Shown piece by piece: positions 1 to 9,678 of a stretch of DNA of 64,000 nucleotides. The translations under genes and the position numbers were made by a program. The stretch spans positions 1 through 64,000 of the forward strand of contig NZ_SUNC01000004.1 of assembly GCF_007570835.1 (NCBI RefSeq). Direction: 5' to 3'. How positions within the stretch are numbered: the first letter of the stretch is position 1; every line of letters begins with the position of its first letter. The notes beneath the pieces were generated by a model. That model was given only the letters and a program-made list of their open reading frames with translations. It was not told the origin of the DNA and ran no database searches. The stretch is from Croceicoccus sediminis (GTDB lineage Bacteria > Pseudomonadota > Alphaproteobacteria > Sphingomonadales > Sphingomonadaceae).

Positions 1-2
1 CG

Positions 3-2963
3 GTCACGATCACCGACAACGACGGCGATACCGACGAGGGCACTGTCCAGGTCGGCGATGCGGTCACCTTCTTCGATGATGGCCCCTCGGTCACGAACGC
101 GACCGCGACCGTGGATGACGACGGCCTCACCGCCGCTGCAGACGACAACGCTGCGGGCGATGATGTCGGCGGTTCGGATGGCGACCAGACTCTGTTCGAA
201 GGCACCCTGGACGTCAGCTTCGGCGCCGACGGCGGATATGTCAGTTTCTTCGATGACATGGATGGCGAAAGTGCCGCCATCGGTCAGGAAACCGTCACCT
301 ACAACTTCGCCAACGGTGTGCTCTACGCAGAGATCACGACCAGCGACGATGCAACCCGCATCGGCACGAACCTGTTCTCGGTCACGCTGAACGAAGATAC
401 GGGCGACTTCGCCGTGCAGCTTCTGCAGAACGTCCTTCACATCGACGACGGCAGCAATACGGAGAATGACGCCACCGCGACGCTCAACTTTACTGCCACC
501 GACAACGATGGCGACACCGCTGGCGGCACGCTTCAGATCACGTTCGATGACGATATCCCGGTCTTCGAAAGCAAGACCGCCGCATTCCGGACGGATCCGG
601 ACAACGCTCCGAATACGTTCACAGGCTCGTTCGAATATTCGATCGGCGCCGACGAATACAACACCTACGACACGATCGAAAACTTCGAGATCGACCTGAC
701 CGCGTTCAGCGGCACCGTCGGCGGCGGCGCGATCTTGATCGACGAATCGGTCTATGCCGATGGTATCCAGTTCATCTCGGCCAGTGCGAATACCGAAGTG
801 TACAACGTGTACTTCAGCTACGCGCCGAACCCGGACGATCCGCAGACCGGTGACAACGACGTCTCGACTTACGCGACGGTCACGTTCGACAAGGCGAATG
901 GTGAATATTCGGTTGTTCTGGACGCTCCGATCCAGAGCTACTCGATCGATACTGTCCAGTCGGACTCTACGATCGCGTTCTACAACAGCCCGACGAACCC
1001 GTTCAACGGCGCCGGTCAGTTCGAAGTGGCCAACGCCCAGTTCGACACCGACTTCTATGCGCAGTTCACGAGCATCTACAACAACATCACAGTTCAATCC
1101 GACGGGCAATTCGGCGGAACTTCCGGCTATGTCGCAATTTCGTCCGCCGCCATCGGTGTGAACGGCAACGCAGTGCAGCCGGGCGAAGTGCTCGACTTCA
1201 CGTTCTATAACACCGATCCGGGCAACGTACCGGGGGCGAACAACACGCTGACGACGGCGATCGGCACCTACTTCCTGCTTGACCAGTACAACGGTGAAGA
1301 TGTCGTTGTCGTGCTGAAGCTTGCCGATCCGGCAAACCCCGGCTCTTACCAGACGGTCTCGCTCATCGTCGATGCGGTCGACATCTTTACACCGGGCGAC
1401 CAGGCCGGTTCGCCGTACCCGACGGTGTCAGGCAACCAGGCCCTGATCGTCATCGAACAGGACGACTACATCAACCTGCCAGGCATCCCCGATAACTATC
1501 AGATCGTGGGTGTGCAGCTTGTCACTTCGACCGAAGGGCTGAGCGGCAGTGCGTACGAGTTCAACGGCGATCTCGATGCATTCGATACCGCAGCGGCGTC
1601 CTACACGACTGCCAACAACAGCCGCACGAACGACAACGACGTTCTGAAGATCCTCGACATCGGCGTCATCCGCGAGACCGAGAATTCGGAATCGCTGTCG
1701 CTCGACCTCGACGTGACCGTCACCGACAGCGATGGCGACAGCTTCAGCCAGACCCTGTTCGTCAACCCGGAAGTCGTTCCGCCCGTCGTGCTCGACCTCG
1801 ACGGTGACGGCATCGAACTGACCGGCCTCGAAGGCGGCATGACTTACGACTACGGCCAAGGCACTGTCGCCACGGCCTGGGTTGCCGGCGACGACGGCAT
1901 CCTGTTCCACGACACCAACGGCGATGGCGAAGTCACCGGCGCGGAAGAGTTCGTCTTCGGCAGCGACGGCGTGACCGACCTTGCGGCGATTGCAGTCCAA
2001 TACGACGGCAATGACGACGGCGTTCTGTCCGGCGACGAGCTTGACGGCTTCGGCGTTTGGATGGCCAACGGCGACGCTGTCCCGGTCGGGGATCTCGGTA
2101 TCACCGAAATTTCGCTGACCACGGATAGCCAGGGCTATCGCACGGCAGACGGCGATGCGATCGTGTTCGGCGAAGGCAGCTTCGTCATGGACGGCGAGGA
2201 GCACCTGCTGGCCGACGTGGGCTTCGCAACGTCCTCCGATTACGAGGGCGAGCCGGGCGACAGCCAGACCCGCCAGGCCGAAGCCGCGCTGCTTGCCGCA
2301 GCCGTGCCCGGCCTGCTGGTTTCGACCGCACTCGACACGACGCCGCTTTTCGATGGCCCGGAAATGGTTAATTTCGAGCCAACGGACATCGATTTCGCCA
2401 TGGCTGTGAACGCCATCACTCCAGTCGACCTCGATCTGTCACATGTCTCGCCCATGGCGAACATGCCCGAACAGAGCGCGAGCAAGGCAATGCCCGAACA
2501 CAGCAACCACATCTCCGACGATGCCGCCGCGGCTTCGCACTCCACTTTCGAAGCGGCAAACGACGCGCCGAAGATGGAAGCTGCCGAACTCGGCCAGTCG
2601 TCGGAAGCGGGTGCCGACTTCGGCGGCGCGGATCACGCGGCGGCCGGCGGTGTCAGCGCGGCTGTACTCGACGCACTGCTCAACATCGGCGTTCCTGCCG
2701 ATGATGGTTCGGAAGGTGTCCAGCACACCGGTTCGATGGATGCGGTGCGCGTTGCATTGCAGGAAGTCACGGCTACCGACGACATCTCTGCTCTGGTGAA
2801 CCATGTTGTTGACAACGCTTCGGAATCGGCTCACGCCGCTCCGGTAGGAACCGAGATCATGGAAGCGCTGCTGAACAGTGGGGTTGCAGGGCAGCACTTC
2901 CAGATGGCGGCACTGCCGGATGGTGCGGATGATGCCGCCCACCTCGCAGTCGCAGCAGCCTGA
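3..2963 (+). CDS. Large type I secreted repeat adhesin, C-terminal part (5' end outside window)
   Basis: The frame is open from the first bases, so the gene starts before the window; about 986 residues are visible. The first ~190 residues contain beta-rich repeats with ATD-DGD and DDGP/DDIP signatures, like the T1SS-143/DUF5801 repeats of giant type I secreted adhesins. Further on comes an acidic LDLDGDGIELTG element and two well-formed EF-hand loops at bases 1911-1946 and 2004-2039, with Asp/Asn at positions 1, 3 and 5 and Glu at 12. The last ~230 residues are Ala-rich, with two related ALLN-x-GV motifs near the end. I see no glycine-rich RTX nonapeptide array. The genes downstream encode a complete exporter, so this is probably its substrate, a surface or biofilm adhesin of LapA type. 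The N-terminal retention module and any LapG cleavage site are not visible. Confidence 0.85.
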   Translation, partial: VTITDNDGDTDEGTVQVGDAVTFFDDGPSVTNATATVDDDGLTAAADDNAAGDDVGGSDGDQTLFEGTLDVSFGADGGYVSFFDDMDGESAAIGQETVTYNFANGVLYAEITTSDDATRIGTNLFSVTLNEDTGDFAVQLLQNVLHIDDGSNTENDATATLNFTATDNDGDTAGGTLQITFDDDIPVFESKTAAFRTDPDNAPNTFTGSFEYSIGADEYNTYDTIENFEIDLTAFSGTVGGGAILIDESVYADGIQFISASANTEVYNVYFSYAPNPDDPQTGDNDVSTYATVTFDKANGEYSVVLDAPIQSYSIDTVQSDSTIAFYNSPTNPFNGAGQFEVANAQFDTDFYAQFTSIYNNITVQSDGQFGGTSGYVAISSAAIGVNGNAVQPGEVLDFTFYNTDPGNVPGANNTLTTAIGTYFLLDQYNGEDVVVVLKLADPANPGSYQTVSLIVDAVDIFTPGDQAGSPYPTVSGNQALIVIEQDDYINLPGIPDNYQIVGVQLVTSTEGLSGSAYEFNGDLDAFDTAAASYTTANNSRTNDNDVLKILDIGVIRETENSESLSLDLDVTVTDSDGDSFSQTLFVNPEVVPPVVLDLDGDGIELTGLEGGMTYDYGQGTVATAWVAGDDGILFHDTNGDGEVTGAEEFVFGSDGVTDLAAIAVQYDGNDDGVLSGDELDGFGVWMANGDAVPVGDLGITEISLTTDSQGYRTADGDAIVFGEGSFVMDGEEHLLADVGFATSSDYEGEPGDSQTRQAEAALLAAAVPGLLVSTALDTTPLFDGPEMVNFEPTDIDFAMAVNAITPVDLDLSHVSPMANMPEQSASKAMPEHSNHISDDAAAASHSTFEAANDAPKMEAAELGQSSEAGADFGGADHAAAGGVSAAVLDALLNIGVPADDGSEGVQHTGSMDAVRVALQEVTATDDISALVNHVVDNASESAHAAPVGTEIMEALLNSGVAGQHFQMAALPDGADDAAHLAVAAA

Positions 2964-2996
2964 TTAAGTTCCTAAGGTAATAGGGGGCCTTAAAAA

Positions 2997-3692
2997 ATGA
3001 AAACCTGGCAAGTCCTGGCGGGCGCATCCGTTCTGGCAACGGTCGTATCCATGCCTGCCTTCGCGCAGGAAGCTGTCGACCTTCAAACGCTGGACGACGA
3101 CACGCTCCGCTCCGAGCTTGAGATGCGCTACGATGCGTCGCTTGCCGCGACGCTCGATCCGGCCATCGTCAATTCGACCGACACCCGCTACATGTGGGCG
3201 TCCGAAGCGAAAGTGCAGTGTGCGATCGCGATCGGCTTCATGAAGAACGACCTTCGCGACGCGGATTCGATCCGCAAGTGCGATGCGGCCTACATGCGCT
3301 GGATGATGCCGCCGGCTCCGCCGCCGCCGCCTCCCCCGCCGCCGCCGCCGGCCGTCTGCAACACCGGCAGCTTCATCGTGTTCTTCGACTGGGATTCGTC
3401 CGAAATCACGCCCGAGGCGGCCAACACGCTCGACAGTGCGATCGCCGGCCTCTCCGACTGCGCCTCGGTCTCGGTCGAGCTTGGCGGCTATACCGACACT
3501 TCGGGTTCGGACGGCTACAACATGGGCCTCGCCGGTCGCCGTAACGACGCGGTCAATGCCTATCTCACCTCGCGCGGGATCATGGACTCGGCCATTTCGA
3601 GCTCCGCGTTCGGTGAAACGAACCTGCGCGTTCCGACCGCGGACGGTGTCCGCGAGCTTCAGAACCGCCGCGTCGAAATCAACGTCCAGTAA
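2997..3692 (+). CDS. OmpA-family outer-membrane protein with polyproline linker
   Basis: A 231-residue protein with a signal peptide (about residues 1-23, cleavage after AFA) and an N-terminal region of ~80 residues that I do not recognise. A run of about a dozen prolines follows near residue 105-118. The C-terminal OmpA domain (about 120-231) has the conserved ending with NRRVEI, which in this family binds peptidoglycan. The polyproline stretch would hold the wall-binding domain away from the N-terminal part. The gene starts 33 bases after the adhesin stop behind an AGGGGG ribosome site, and the TolC gene follows 12 bases later, so it belongs to the adhesin-secretion operon. It may anchor the exporter or adhesin to the cell wall; that role is inferred from position only. 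Confidence 0.85.
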   Translation: MKTWQVLAGASVLATVVSMPAFAQEAVDLQTLDDDTLRSELEMRYDASLAATLDPAIVNSTDTRYMWASEAKVQCAIAIGFMKNDLRDADSIRKCDAAYMRWMMPPAPPPPPPPPPPPAVCNTGSFIVFFDWDSSEITPEAANTLDSAIAGLSDCASVSVELGGYTDTSGSDGYNMGLAGRRNDAVNAYLTSRGIMDSAISSSAFGETNLRVPTADGVRELQNRRVEINVQ

Positions 3693-3704
3693 GGGGGGAC
3701 GGAC

Positions 3705-5105
3705 ATGAAGACCTATCTCAAGTTCGCCGCCGTCGCCGCGGGCCTTCTCAGCGCCTCGGTGTCCGGCACTGCCCTTGCACAGGGTGCACCGATCTCGCTT
3801 GGCGAAGCCGTCGCCGTCGGCGTCGATTCCAACCCGGAAATCAGCCAGGCGCAGATGAACAAGGAAGCCATCCAGTTCGAGCGCAAGCAGGCACAGGGCC
3901 TCTACGCTCCGCGCGTCGACATCGAGGGCAACATTGGTGCACGCAAGCTGGAAAACCCGACGCGCCGTTCGCTCGGCATTTCGGACGACTGGCTTTACCC
4001 CAAGGAGGCTCAGGTACGCGTCGACTGGACGGTGATCGACTTCGGCCGCCGCCGCGGTGAACTGCTCCGCCAGGCATCGCGCGTCGATGGTGCATCGCTG
4101 CGCGTTCTTGAACGCTCCGAATTCGTCGGACTTCAGATCGCACGCCAGTATCTCGACGTCATGCTTCAACAGCGCGTCATGGCGGCATCGATGGACAACA
4201 CCATGTTCCATCGCGAACTCGTCGGCAGCCTGAACCAGGGCGTCGAGCAGGGTTCGATCTCCATCGCCGATCGTCAGCAGGCCGAAGAACGCCTTCAGGC
4301 AGCTCTCATCCGTGAGGCAGAGGCAGCCGAAACGCTTCAGAACGCGAAGATCCGCCTGCAGTCGCTGACCGGCCTGTCGATCGACAACGTGATGACCCCG
4401 CCCGACCTGTCGGCCATGCTGCCGTCGAGCGAAGCGGACGCCATCGGACTTGCCCGCACGCGCAACCCCCTCGTCCTTGAGGCGAAGGCCGACGTCGATG
4501 CAGCGCGTGCCCTGGCCGATAGCGCCAAGGGCGACCTGCTCCCGACCATCGGGGTCGAAGCTTATGCCCGCACGGGTGAAGACATCGACGGTTTCCGCGG
4601 CAATACCAGCGACCTGATGGCCCGCGCATACCTGCGCTGGAACATCTTCGACGGCGGCATCAACCATGCCAAGTACCAGGAAATGGTCCGCCGTTCGAGC
4701 GAGGCACGCTTCCGCCTGCACACGCGTGAACGCGAAGCCGAAGAAGACGTTCGCATGGCCTGGAACGGCCTTGAAACGCAGCGCCGCATCGTCGGCGAAC
4801 TCGCCACGCAGAGCACGGTGACCGACAACCTGCTGGATTCGTATCAGAGCCAGTTCAACGTCGGCCGCCGTTCGCTGCTCGACGTGCTCGACGCGCAGAA
4901 CACCCGTTATAACGTGCAGGTCCGTCTTGAGACCGCCCGTTTCTCGGAAATTTTCGCACAGTACCAAACTCTGGCAGCTACCAATCGCTTCCTTGAAGCG
5001 CTTTCGGTTCCGCCGCACTATGGTGCAGGTGAAAATGAACGTGAGCGTTTCGATTACGGCCCGCACATTCCGGCCGAACGCGAGAGCCGCGTATATCCGA
5101 AGTAA
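3705..5105 (+). CDS. TolC-family outer-membrane channel of the type I secretion system (LapE-like)
   Basis: A 466-residue TolC/LapE-type protein. Residues 1-26 form a signal peptide ending ALA-QGA. The rest shows the two tandem OEP repeats of the family: long amphipathic alpha-helical stretches rich in Gln/Glu/Ala/Arg, with the family motif YQSQFNVGRRSLLDVLDAQN near residue 385. In this family three subunits form the outer-membrane and periplasmic tunnel that docks onto the HlyD-type adaptor. The short C-terminal tail after ~440 is charged. It sits between the OmpA-like gene and the ABC exporter, and all are on one strand with small gaps, which supports a dedicated channel for the large adhesin rather than a general efflux TolC. 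Confidence 0.92.
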   Translation: MKTYLKFAAVAAGLLSASVSGTALAQGAPISLGEAVAVGVDSNPEISQAQMNKEAIQFERKQAQGLYAPRVDIEGNIGARKLENPTRRSLGISDDWLYPKEAQVRVDWTVIDFGRRRGELLRQASRVDGASLRVLERSEFVGLQIARQYLDVMLQQRVMAASMDNTMFHRELVGSLNQGVEQGSISIADRQQAEERLQAALIREAEAAETLQNAKIRLQSLTGLSIDNVMTPPDLSAMLPSSEADAIGLARTRNPLVLEAKADVDAARALADSAKGDLLPTIGVEAYARTGEDIDGFRGNTSDLMARAYLRWNIFDGGINHAKYQEMVRRSSEARFRLHTREREAEEDVRMAWNGLETQRRIVGELATQSTVTDNLLDSYQSQFNVGRRSLLDVLDAQNTRYNVQVRLETARFSEIFAQYQTLAATNRFLEALSVPPHYGAGENERERFDYGPHIPAERESRVYPK

Positions 5106-5144
5106 GGGAACTGCCGCGCGCAGTTTCCGGGATCGAGGTTTTCG

Positions 5145-7316
5145 ATGAATTCCGCTGCGCCGGAGAAGTTTGAATTGCCCCCGCAATCCGCCGGGGAAAA
5201 GCAGGCCAGGCAGGTCGATCCTCTGATCGTCTGCCTGGCCCGGCTTGCCCGTCATTTCGACACGCCTTTCGCCCCGGCAACGCTGGCCTCGTCGCTGGCC
5301 TTTGCGGCTGATGGCACGCTGCCCTGGCACCAGGCACAGCCTGCGCTCGCCCTGCTCGGACTGAATTACGACGAAAGCTCGGCAAAGCGCCTGCCCGTCG
5401 CGAAATCCTATTACCCAATGATCCTGCGCAATGCAGCGCAAGAACTCACCGTCCTGCTCGACAGGGAAGGCGACGACGTTCTTGCCTGGCATCCTGGCGA
5501 AACTGAAGACACCTGGCGGCCCGTAAGCGATTTCAAGGCTTCGGGCCCCTTCACCATCCTTTCGGTCGAAGGCGATCCGGCCACCCTGCGCGACGCGGGA
5601 CAGCCTTGGCACCAACGCGCCCGGAGCCACTGGTTCTGGTCCGAAATCGCGCGCCGCCGCCGGGAATTCTGGCCGGTCATAACCGCTTCGGTCATCATCA
5701 ACCTGCTTGCGGTCGCGCTGCCGATCTTCACGATGAACGTCTACGACCGCGTGATCCCGAACCAGGCGACAGCAAGCCTGTGGGTCCTCGCCATCGGCGT
5801 GTTCATCGCGTTCGCGCTGGAGTTTGCGCTGCGCAAGGCGCGCACGAACGTCCTCGACGAGATCAGCCGCGACCTCGACATCAGCTTGTCGCAGAAAATC
5901 TATTCGCGCGTCATGTCGATGCCCCTGGCGTCAAAGACCGGACACACCGGCAACCTCGTCGCGCGGGTCAGCGAATATGCCGTCGTTCGCGATTTCTTCG
6001 CATCGACGACGATCGTCCTGTTCGTCGACGTCTTTTTCCTGTTCATTTTCATTGGCTTCATTGCGATCATCGCTGGACCGCTTGCCCTGATCCCGCTGGT
6101 TATCATCACCGGCATGATCCTGCTCGGCATTCGGCTTCAACGGAAAATTACTGACAGCGCGCGTGACGCCCAGGCCGATTACGGCCTGCAGCAGACCCAG
6201 CTGGTCGAATCCATCGCCGGTCTGGAAACTCTTAAAAGCATCGCGGGCGAAGGCGAGATGCTTGGCCGTTGGCGCCGCATTTCCGACATGGCCAGCCGTT
6301 CGCAAAAACGCCTGCGCGAAGTGAACGCAACCGCTATCGGTGCCGCCTCCACGTTTCAGCAGATTTCGACCATCTCGCTGGTGATCGGCGGCTATTACCT
6401 GTTCGATGCAGGCGTCATTTCGATGGGCGCGATCATCGCCATCGTCATGCTCGCCTCTCGCGCTCTCGCCCCTGCCGGGCAGCTTGCCTACCTCCTCACT
6501 CGCTGGAAACAGGCGAGCGAGACGCTCGATTCCATCGAACATCTCTGGGACGGCCAGGATGAGCGCAAGATGGGCAGCAGCGCCCTGCCCCCACAGGTGC
6601 GCAGCGCGAACATCCGGCTTCAGAACGTGAATTTCGCCTATCCGGGGTCGAGCGTACCTTCCCTGAAGGACGTCAATCTCACCATCCGTCCGGGTGAGCG
6701 CATTGCGATCATCGGGCGCGTTGCCGCGGGCAAGTCGACGTTGGGCCGCGTGATTTGCGGCCTGTTTCAGCCCGACGAGGGTGCGGTGTTGATCGACGGG
6801 ATCGACGCACGCCAGTACCGCCCCCACGACATTCGCCGCAATTTCCGGTTCGTCGCACAGGATTCCAGCCTGTTTTCCGGCACCATCAAGGACAATCTTG
6901 CCCTTGCCGGAAGCCGGGCCACCGAACAGCAACTGATCGAGGCGCTGCGCAAGGTCGGGGCAGATCGTTTCCTGTCGCGCGATGCCGGCGGTTTCGACCG
7001 CGCGGTTGGTGAAGGCGGTCGTTCGCTTTCGGGCGGGCAGCGCAATTTCCTTGCCCTTGCGCGTGCCTTTGTTGCGCCGAGCCAGCTGCTTTTCATGGAC
7101 GAGCCGACAGGCGCCATGGATTCGCAGACCGAAAAACTGTTTATCGACTCACTGTCACAAAGCCTGACACCTACGCAGACGCTTATTGTGGCGACCCATC
7201 GTCCCGCGCTATTTGCACTTTGCAATAGAGTCATAGTCGTGAGCGATGGTCAGATCGTTGCCGACGGCCAGAAAGACGAGGTCATCAAAAGTGCCGGTAT
7301 CGACACCCGCAGCTAA
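5145..7316 (+). CDS. lapB: Type I secretion ABC transporter, permease-ATPase fusion (LapB-like)
   Basis: A 723-residue exporter that powers one-step secretion from cytoplasm to cell surface. Residues ~1-150 resemble a C39-peptidase-like domain; I do not see a catalytic Cys there, as expected for a degenerate domain that only recognises the substrate. Several membrane helices lie at ~175-430. The ATPase domain has Walker [10 protein letters not shown] (~524-532), signature SLSGGQ (~627), Walker [10 protein letters not shown] (~650) and an H-loop ATHRP (~682). The Walker A loop has Ala-Ala where many relatives have Gly-Ser, but the invariant G-x4-GKS pattern holds. The gene follows the TolC gene after 39 bases with a GAGG ribosome site and overlaps the start of the wall-hydrolase gene. 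Confidence 0.93.
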   Translation: MNSAAPEKFELPPQSAGEKQARQVDPLIVCLARLARHFDTPFAPATLASSLAFAADGTLPWHQAQPALALLGLNYDESSAKRLPVAKSYYPMILRNAAQELTVLLDREGDDVLAWHPGETEDTWRPVSDFKASGPFTILSVEGDPATLRDAGQPWHQRARSHWFWSEIARRRREFWPVITASVIINLLAVALPIFTMNVYDRVIPNQATASLWVLAIGVFIAFALEFALRKARTNVLDEISRDLDISLSQKIYSRVMSMPLASKTGHTGNLVARVSEYAVVRDFFASTTIVLFVDVFFLFIFIGFIAIIAGPLALIPLVIITGMILLGIRLQRKITDSARDAQADYGLQQTQLVESIAGLETLKSIAGEGEMLGRWRRISDMASRSQKRLREVNATAIGAASTFQQISTISLVIGGYYLFDAGVISMGAIIAIVMLASRALAPAGQLAYLLTRWKQASETLDSIEHLWDGQDERKMGSSALPPQVRSANIRLQNVNFAYPGSSVPSLKDVNLTIRPGERIAIIGRVAAGKSTLGRVICGLFQPDEGAVLIDGIDARQYRPHDIRRNFRFVAQDSSLFSGTIKDNLALAGSRATEQQLIEALRKVGADRFLSRDAGGFDRAVGEGGRSLSGGQRNFLALARAFVAPSQLLFMDEPTGAMDSQTEKLFIDSLSQSLTPTQTLIVATHRPALFALCNRVIVVSDGQIVADGQKDEVIKSAGIDTRS

Positions 7317-8382
7317 GCCCGGCCCTGCCGAGCCAAACGCGCCGCGCCGCTTGGGCGTTCGCGTAGTGCTGCTTGGCGTCCTGGCTGCTGCGCCGCTGCT
7401 CTTCCTGGGCGGCACGACCTTCATGCCCGGCGGACTGACGGGTGAGGCCAAGGCTGTCCCGTTGAAAACAGACCGTGTCGCTGCGCAAAAACGCGCCGTC
7501 GCGGCACTGACCGAAGGTAGCCGGAGCGAACTTGTCGCCAAGGGTGACAACGCGATCGAACGCAACGCCGAAATCCGCTTCTCCGATCTTCCGGTTGAAA
7601 GAATGCGCGGGTTCAAGCCTGCAGCGGTTCCCGCCAATGCGGAACGCTGCCTGACGCAAGCGATCTATTATGAAGCCGGTTTCGAACCTGAAGAGGGCAA
7701 GCGCGCCGTCGCGCAAGTCGTGCTCAACCGCGTCAGCCATCCCGCCTACCCCAACTCGGTCTGCGGCGTCGTCTATCAAGGTTCGGATCAGCGCGTCTGC
7801 CAGTTCAGCTTTACCTGCGACGGATCGCTTGGCCGTCGCCCCGCTGCAGGGGCATGGGCACAGGCAGGCCGCGTGGCGCGATCGGCGCTGGCCGGGCATG
7901 TCGAACAAAGCGTGGGTTCGGCAACGCACTACCATGCCGATTATGTGGTCCCGCGCTGGGCCTATTCGCTGGGCAAGGTGCGGCAACTGGGCCGCCATAT
8001 CTTCTACCGCTTCAACGGCTCGCTGGGCCGCTCTCAGGCTTTCAGCGCCCGGTACAGCGCGCGCGAAACGATCCCGAGCGTTCGGATGGCAGAGATCGAG
8101 GAAGGTCTCGACACGTCGACCGGGCTCTACGAAAACGGCCTCACCATCGCGCCGGACGTCAAGGACCGCCACGCCCAGATGGACATCGGCGGAAGGCTGG
8201 ACACGACGAAGGGCTGGCGACTCGAACTGCCCAAGACGGGCAAGTATCGCCAATTGGTGGCAAAGCACGGGGACGAACATTCGGCTGAAAAGCCGGAGGT
8301 AACCCCGACCGCCTCGGCCGCATTGGCCAAGCCCGGTCTCGTTACCGACCTTGATATGGAAAGCGCGGATCCAGGCGCATGA
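7291..8382 (+). CDS. SleB-type cell wall hydrolase inside the secretion operon
   Basis: A 363-residue protein with an N-terminal membrane anchor or signal (hydrophobic stretch [18 protein letters not shown]) and a hydrolase-2/SleB domain in the middle. That domain is recognised from the [17 protein letters not shown] motif with its likely catalytic Glu, the VAQVVLNRV helix, and CQFSFTCDG and ATHYHADY segments. Members cleave glycan strands of peptidoglycan. I chose GTG 7291, which has an ACGAGG site 9 bases before it; ATG 7246 in the same frame has no ribosome site and would overlap lapB by 71 bases. The stop overlaps the next start as ATGA. Position between exporter and adaptor genes suggests it opens the wall for assembly of the secretion machine or passage of the adhesin; this is inferred. 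Confidence 0.85.
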   Translation: MPVSTPAAKPGPAEPNAPRRLGVRVVLLGVLAAAPLLFLGGTTFMPGGLTGEAKAVPLKTDRVAAQKRAVAALTEGSRSELVAKGDNAIERNAEIRFSDLPVERMRGFKPAAVPANAERCLTQAIYYEAGFEPEEGKRAVAQVVLNRVSHPAYPNSVCGVVYQGSDQRVCQFSFTCDGSLGRRPAAGAWAQAGRVARSALAGHVEQSVGSATHYHADYVVPRWAYSLGKVRQLGRHIFYRFNGSLGRSQAFSARYSARETIPSVRMAEIEEGLDTSTGLYENGLTIAPDVKDRHAQMDIGGRLDTTKGWRLELPKTGKYRQLVAKHGDEHSAEKPEVTPTASAALAKPGLVTDLDMESADPGA

Positions 8383-9650
8383 TCTCCAACATGAAGGCAC
8401 ACTGGGAACGGCTCGATGCCAGCCGCAGGCTGATCGTCGCAGCGGCGGTCGGCATCTTCCTGTTGCTCATCTGGGCCGCGTTCGCGCCGCTTGATGACAT
8501 CACCCGCGGCCAGGGCAAGGTCATCCCGAACAGCAAGGTGCAGGTCGTGCAGGCCGCCGATCCGGCCACTGTCGACGAAATCCTGGTCCAGAACGGTGAA
8601 CAGGTGAAGCGCGGGCAATTGCTGGTCCGCCTGAACGACAGCGAAAGCGCAAGCCAGCTGGGCCAGCTCCTGACGGAAACCGATCGGCTCTCCGCCCGCT
8701 CCGAACGGCTTCGGCAGGAAGCATCGGGCGAAGGTGAAGGATGCCAACCCGGCAGCGTCTGTGCAGAGGAACAACGCCTGCAACAGGTCCGTCTGGCCGC
8801 CGCGCGCAGCCGCCAGCAGGCGCTGTCCGCCGCGGTAGAACAACGCCGCCGCGACTTGCGCGAAGGCGAGGCCACGGCACAGTCGCTGGAAAGCAATCTC
8901 AAGCTGGCGCAGCAGCAAGTCAACATGCTCGCCCCTCTGGCGAAGCAGGGCATCGTTCCGCAGACCGAACTGCTCACCGCCCAGCGTGATGTCGTCGATA
9001 TCCAGGGCCGCCTCGCCGCCGCGCGCCAGGGCGTACAACGCGCCCGCGCCGCCGTCAGCGAAGCCCAGGCGGACCTGTCGGGTGCCCGGCTCGATTTTCA
9101 GCAACAGGCTCTCAACGAACGCAGCGAACTGGCGACCCGCATCGCGGTGAACGAACAGTCGATAAAGGGCGCCGAAGCGCGCGTTTCGCGCAACGAGCTC
9201 CGTGCCCCCGTCGACGGTATCGTCAACGATTTGCAGGTTTCGACCGTCGGGGGCTTCGTGTCACCGGGCGAAACGATCATGCAGGTCGTCCCTACGGGCG
9301 ACAGGCTTCTGGTAGAGGCGAAGATACGTCCCTCCGACATCGCCTTCATCAAGGTGGGCGATCCCGCCAACGTGAAGGTGACCGCGTTCGACTTCTCGAT
9401 TTATGGCGGTCTTCGCGGGAAAGTCCGGCAAGTCAGCGCGGACAGCGTCTATGACGAGGACCTGCGCGAAAGCTTTTACCTCGCCCAGATCGAGACCGAT
9501 CGCGCCTATATCGCGCATGGCGGCCAGAGACTGGCGATCATGCCGGGCATGATCTGCGAGGTAGAGATTATCACAGGTCGCAAGAGCGTCCTGCGCTACC
9601 TGCTGAAGCCGATCACGCGTGGCCTCGATACGGCCCTGACCGAAAAGTAA
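8379..9650 (+). CDS. lapC: HlyD-family type I secretion membrane-fusion protein (LapC-like)
   Basis: A 423-residue periplasmic adaptor. One membrane helix near residues 17-37 follows a short cytoplasmic N-terminus. A lipoyl/barrel-sandwich half follows ([19 protein letters not shown]), then long Gln/Ala/Arg-rich coiled-coil hairpins (~95-250), the second lipoyl half ([20 protein letters not shown]) and a C-terminal beta-barrel ending [15 protein letters not shown], typical of type I secretion adaptors. In the family it links the ABC exporter to the TolC channel. Its ATG overlaps the stop of the hydrolase gene by four bases, implying coupled translation. It is the last gene of the rightward adhesin operon; the LapG-like gene meets it tail to tail 28 bases later. 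Confidence 0.93.
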   Translation: MISNMKAHWERLDASRRLIVAAAVGIFLLLIWAAFAPLDDITRGQGKVIPNSKVQVVQAADPATVDEILVQNGEQVKRGQLLVRLNDSESASQLGQLLTETDRLSARSERLRQEASGEGEGCQPGSVCAEEQRLQQVRLAAARSRQQALSAAVEQRRRDLREGEATAQSLESNLKLAQQQVNMLAPLAKQGIVPQTELLTAQRDVVDIQGRLAAARQGVQRARAAVSEAQADLSGARLDFQQQALNERSELATRIAVNEQSIKGAEARVSRNELRAPVDGIVNDLQVSTVGGFVSPGETIMQVVPTGDRLLVEAKIRPSDIAFIKVGDPANVKVTAFDFSIYGGLRGKVRQVSADSVYDEDLRESFYLAQIETDRAYIAHGGQRLAIMPGMICEVEIITGRKSVLRYLLKPITRGLDTALTEK

Positions 9651-9678
9651 GCCCTGCCGAAACCGACGCGGTCAGTTC

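Noticed and set aside
2964-5630. 888-codon open frame on the minus strand
   Set aside because: It lies antisense to the OmpA, TolC and LapB genes; its translation is Arg/Gly/Val-rich without motifs, the usual shadow of high-G+C genes.
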